From: Echinometra lucunter
Lineage: Eukaryota; Echinodermata; Echinoidea; Camarodonta; Echinometridae
Reading direction: 5' to 3'
Length of the DNA: 64,000 nucleotides
NCBI GenBank assembly: GCA_029962745.1
Contig: CM057152.1
Coordinates: forward strand, 26,534,507-26,598,506
Part shown: positions 60,841 to 64,000 of the stretch, one piece after another
Numbering within the stretch: the first letter of the stretch is position 1
Layout of the letters: each line of letters starts with the position of its first letter
The notes under the pieces: model-generated
Told to the model about the DNA's origin: nothing
The model's input: only the letters and a program-made list of their open reading frames with translations
Database searches by the model: none
Translations under genes and position numbers: made by a program

Positions 60841-60957
60841 GAAGATGACGTGAATCGCACATGGAGATAAGGAAAAGAAATGCCTGATCATCTAAACATT
60901 TACTAGTATTCTGTAACTTATATACGTAAATATGAAGTGCACATCCCCAAAAGTTAT

Positions 60958-61030
60958 ATCGGGAGGAGAGACCCGAGGGTCACAGTGATTAAGTTCGCTT
61001 TTCCCTCTCCCAGGCCCAGGTGACGCCAAG
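60958..61030 (+). mobile_element. 3' fragment of the same SINE family
   Basis: GGGAGGAGAGAC ... GAGGGT.ACAGTGATT..GTTCGCTTTTCCC ... AGGTGACGCCAA matches the 3' part of the SINE at 49166-49560, truncated at the 5' side. Confidence 0.85.
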
Positions 61031-64000
61031 TACTTGATTATAAATGCGCATGTTGCAAAGCTTTATAAACGACAGACTTAAGCAGTTTTGAAAACTGTGT
61101 TTTATTAAGAGAGGAACCAAATAAAGACGTCTGTCTGATTATGACCTAAAAATGTAGCTCAACAGAAATCTGATACTAGTATTATTTCTTTTAATCTGAA
61201 GGCACCTTCGAAATCTACCGTAAAGATTTACTAAATAAGGAGTGTAATATAGTTTTTAGCTGCGTTTTTTAATCAAGTGTTACGATTTCAGAAGTTACAG
61301 TTTTCGGTCACAGGATGTGGCTGTTTTGAAGAGCCATGAAATCCAAGTGCACTAACGTTGAACCAATGTTTCATCTATGTATGAATATTTCCCTTTATCG
61401 CTTGTGTTGGCTTGCGTGTTTCTTATAGATCACATGCTGACTGTTCAATTTTTCTTAATACACTTGGCTGATTAATGCCAACATGGCGTCCGCATTTCCT
61501 TAATGGCCGCCCCAAAAGAGAGGCCTGGTCGTGTACAATAATGAATTCCAGTTCCTCTTCGATGCTTGGCTCTGGTTTCGCTGTACCCCTTCGAAGCTGC
61601 AAGCTAAACCCTGCCAAATTACAATCGTAATTGTATTTAATCCCCCACCACTCCGCACCCGCCAGGCTTGTAATGCACCGTGTGCCAAACACTTACGGGA
61701 TCCCGGACACCGGAAATACCAATCCACTCATTACGATATAACTAGAACATATAGGAAGAGAGATATGGAATAGAGAAAGCGAGGAACAGAAATGATTATT
61801 ATGTACTCATATGTATAATATTCAAGTACATAAAGCGAGAGAGAAGGAGAGAGAATGAGTGAGAAAGGGGAGGGATGGAGAGAAGAAGGGGGGGGGGGGA
61901 GAGTCGGTTGAAAGAAACGAGTTCGGTGGTTGGTATTACGGCTGAGTGGTTCGAACTAAAAATAAACTGATGAAAATAGATATTCCGAAATAAATATTCA
62001 AACAACAGAAGAGAGCAAGGTGAGATATTTAGCAGGAAATCAAGTTTGTGAAAAAATAGGTAGAAGATTTTTATCTTGGAAATGAACAAAGAATAAAGAA
62101 TACAAATGGGCAGGGTAGAGTGCATGTCGATGTGTGACGGAGATTTGATAGGAAGCAAAACTTAGCAAGAGAGAAAAATAGAGAGATATTGAGAGAGAAA
62201 ATGACAGAGGGGGGGGGGGGGGGGGGTGGGAGAGCGAGCACAGTTGCGTGACATGGGTCAAGAGGTTAAAGGGACACTGGTTTCAGGGAAGAGGGGGGGG
62301 GGTGTTTTTACCAGGTGAATGAAATGCCAATCAATAAGGCCATTGATAAGAATGAAGGTATGGGAAGGTTCGCAGCGTCTTTCTTTCCCGTTTTCCTCAC
62401 TCCCTCCGTGTTTCTGTCAGTCTTTCTGCCTTCCTCTATTTTCTTTCCCTCTTTTGTAATTTTTTGGGCAAGTTCCCCGGTGCCCCTTGTAGGTTCGCGG
62501 CTGAGAGTGATATAAAAGTGAAAGGGAGGAATACAGAAATAGAGGAAGATGAAGGGCGAAAGAGATGTGGGGGGGGGGGGGGGGAGGGCGTAAGATTATC
62601 TTCATCCTCTTTGACAAGACTGATGAGTGACAGGATTACTTTGATATCACGAGCTAAATCCGCAACCTTCCAAACCTTCTAATGATTTCCTCCCTGGTTT
62701 TCATCACACGAAATTTACATCAGAACATTGGCGACCTTTGTCCATCCTCTTTCTTCTTTCCAGTACCTCTCCCCCCCCCCCCCCCCCTCACCGCGCGAGC
62801 ACACACATTTTTTTTTTTTTTTTTTTTTTTGGTCTCATTCTCTTTTGCTTTATAGGAAAGTTTAAAGGATTACATGTAAGGAACTTGTGACTTTGTTATT
62901 TAATGTATATTTTCACAAAGACCCAAACGTTTGATTGCTATACATCTTATGTAGATGTGGAAATGTTTCAAGCGTACGGATGAGAATTGTTCTACCTAAT
63001 CACCCTCTTTCGCCAAACTTATTTGAATATTTTTGAAAAACAAGAGATGATTAGATTCACTGCCTACCATTTTCATGCTTGAGCAGTTTCAATGTCAAAA
63101 CATCATGCTAATTGATTACATGATACTAGCCAGTGTTAATTAATCATAGCTGATCCCATATCTACACTGATATGGAGACCAATACATGCGCACCTCCAAG
63201 GTTTTGCTCTTCCTTCCGTTTCGAATACTTTTGACTCCTACATTCATATCCAGTGAATACAGTGACTACTTCACAGCTGTCCTTGATTCGAAAGGATAAC
63301 TAATAGGTCGATAGATATTGATTGTACAGTAGTATTAGACGGGAAATAAACTCCATCGTATATTGAACAGAGTCACCTGATGCAATACCTGTTCTGCCTC
63401 AAATACTGTCTAGACTTATTAAACAGGTGTTATAGAAAGCATACCGTGCAGTCGCTGGAGTTTTTTCTCTGGTGACTATTAATGGGCATTTACAAAGGCA
63501 TTAATTTCGTCAAGCCACCTCCACACCTAGACAGATTGATGCACTTACACATGATCAACGAGGACAAAAACTCTTCTTTTTTTGCCCTTCCTGAAGATCT
63601 CATTTTAATGGCAGGCCTAAAGGTCGCTTGTGGAAGTTTCACATCCACATATTCATTAATAAAATATTGAGTATTAGAAATGTTTACTTGAATTGTGTAA
63701 ATTCTTGATTTTGGGGGTTTTTTTATTTTAAAGGGGATAAGATCTTAAATAGAACCCATCGCTTGACATATCAGTTATTTTGTTACTAGGCTGTCGTAGA
63801 GTTAGAAAAGTGACAAAAGCACAATTACTAAATTCGATTTTGAACAATATCCCTAATGCCCGTCAACTTATCTGAGTTATATTCATTACACTGAGAAAAA
63901 GAAGCATTATGAGACAATTTTCAAAATAGAGCTGGGAAACTGTGCAAGCATATTAAACCATATGACACCCTGTTATTTCCGATTCGCTTTATTGGCTTTC
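61031..64000. other. Intergenic/upstream DNA with homopolymers
   Basis: Holds G runs near 61890, 62210, 62290 and 62570, and a C17 run followed by a T27 run at 62769-62830. A GC-richer patch at 61470-61700 contains CAACATGGCGTCC and AATGGCCGCC words. No gene recognised. Confidence 0.5.

Overview
The window is animal nuclear DNA: AT-rich, with small exons in long introns, tRNA-derived SINEs, many short DNA transposons, long G/C homopolymers and large trinucleotide arrays. The two recognisable genes and the repeat style suggest a marine deuterostome invertebrate, most likely an echinoderm such as a sea urchin. This is inference from gene content and genome texture, not a species assignment. There are no operons, no CRISPR arrays and no prokaryotic genes.

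Left part (1-11.3 kb): the 5' half of a minus-strand gene for CEP128, a coiled-coil protein of the mother centriole's subdistal appendages. Twelve exons (270-11316) were read by hand. All join in phase and give 578 residues from the start Met; the 3' half lies left of the window. The introns hold a decayed partial copy of exon 10, a hAT-like element beside a splice donor, a TA-flanked MITE, a 143-bp tandem repeat, a near-perfect 61-bp hairpin and a SINE fragment.

Middle (9.2-41.7 kb): the same block appears twice, as copy A (9162-26191) and copy B (26692-41742), separated by exactly 500 N. Both duplicate edges fall on the gap, so these are most likely two haplotypes of one locus left unmerged by the assembler, and CEP128 exons 1-3 are duplicated only on paper. 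The pair gives filled/empty-site evidence for several insertions: a 2.6-kb hAT element (8-bp target duplication), a 5'-truncated LINE tail, a 251-bp MITE with an 8-bp duplication, and a 757-bp foldback with a 9-bp duplication. Copy B also has a 73-bp tail-like insertion and a 293-bp deletion through a hAT element. A SINE tail has grown into an array of about 0.3 kb in copy A and 0.9 kb in copy B.

Right part (41.7-64 kb): one confident gene, an uninterrupted 575-codon minus-strand ORF for a muscarinic-type acetylcholine receptor (54600-56327). It has DRF in place of DRY and Ser in place of the usual Asn next to the TM6 WTPY motif. The rest is intergenic or regulatory DNA with a tRNA SINE, a 592-bp foldback, microsatellites, a region strewn with TCGTC-type words, and one possible terminal exon at 45243-45521. 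Four small foldback elements (1-126, 42987-43150, 48830-49003, 52858-53033) share termini and CCAAT-type cores but carry different perfect or near-perfect palindromes in their terminal repeats. They are the most distinctive unexplained structure here.
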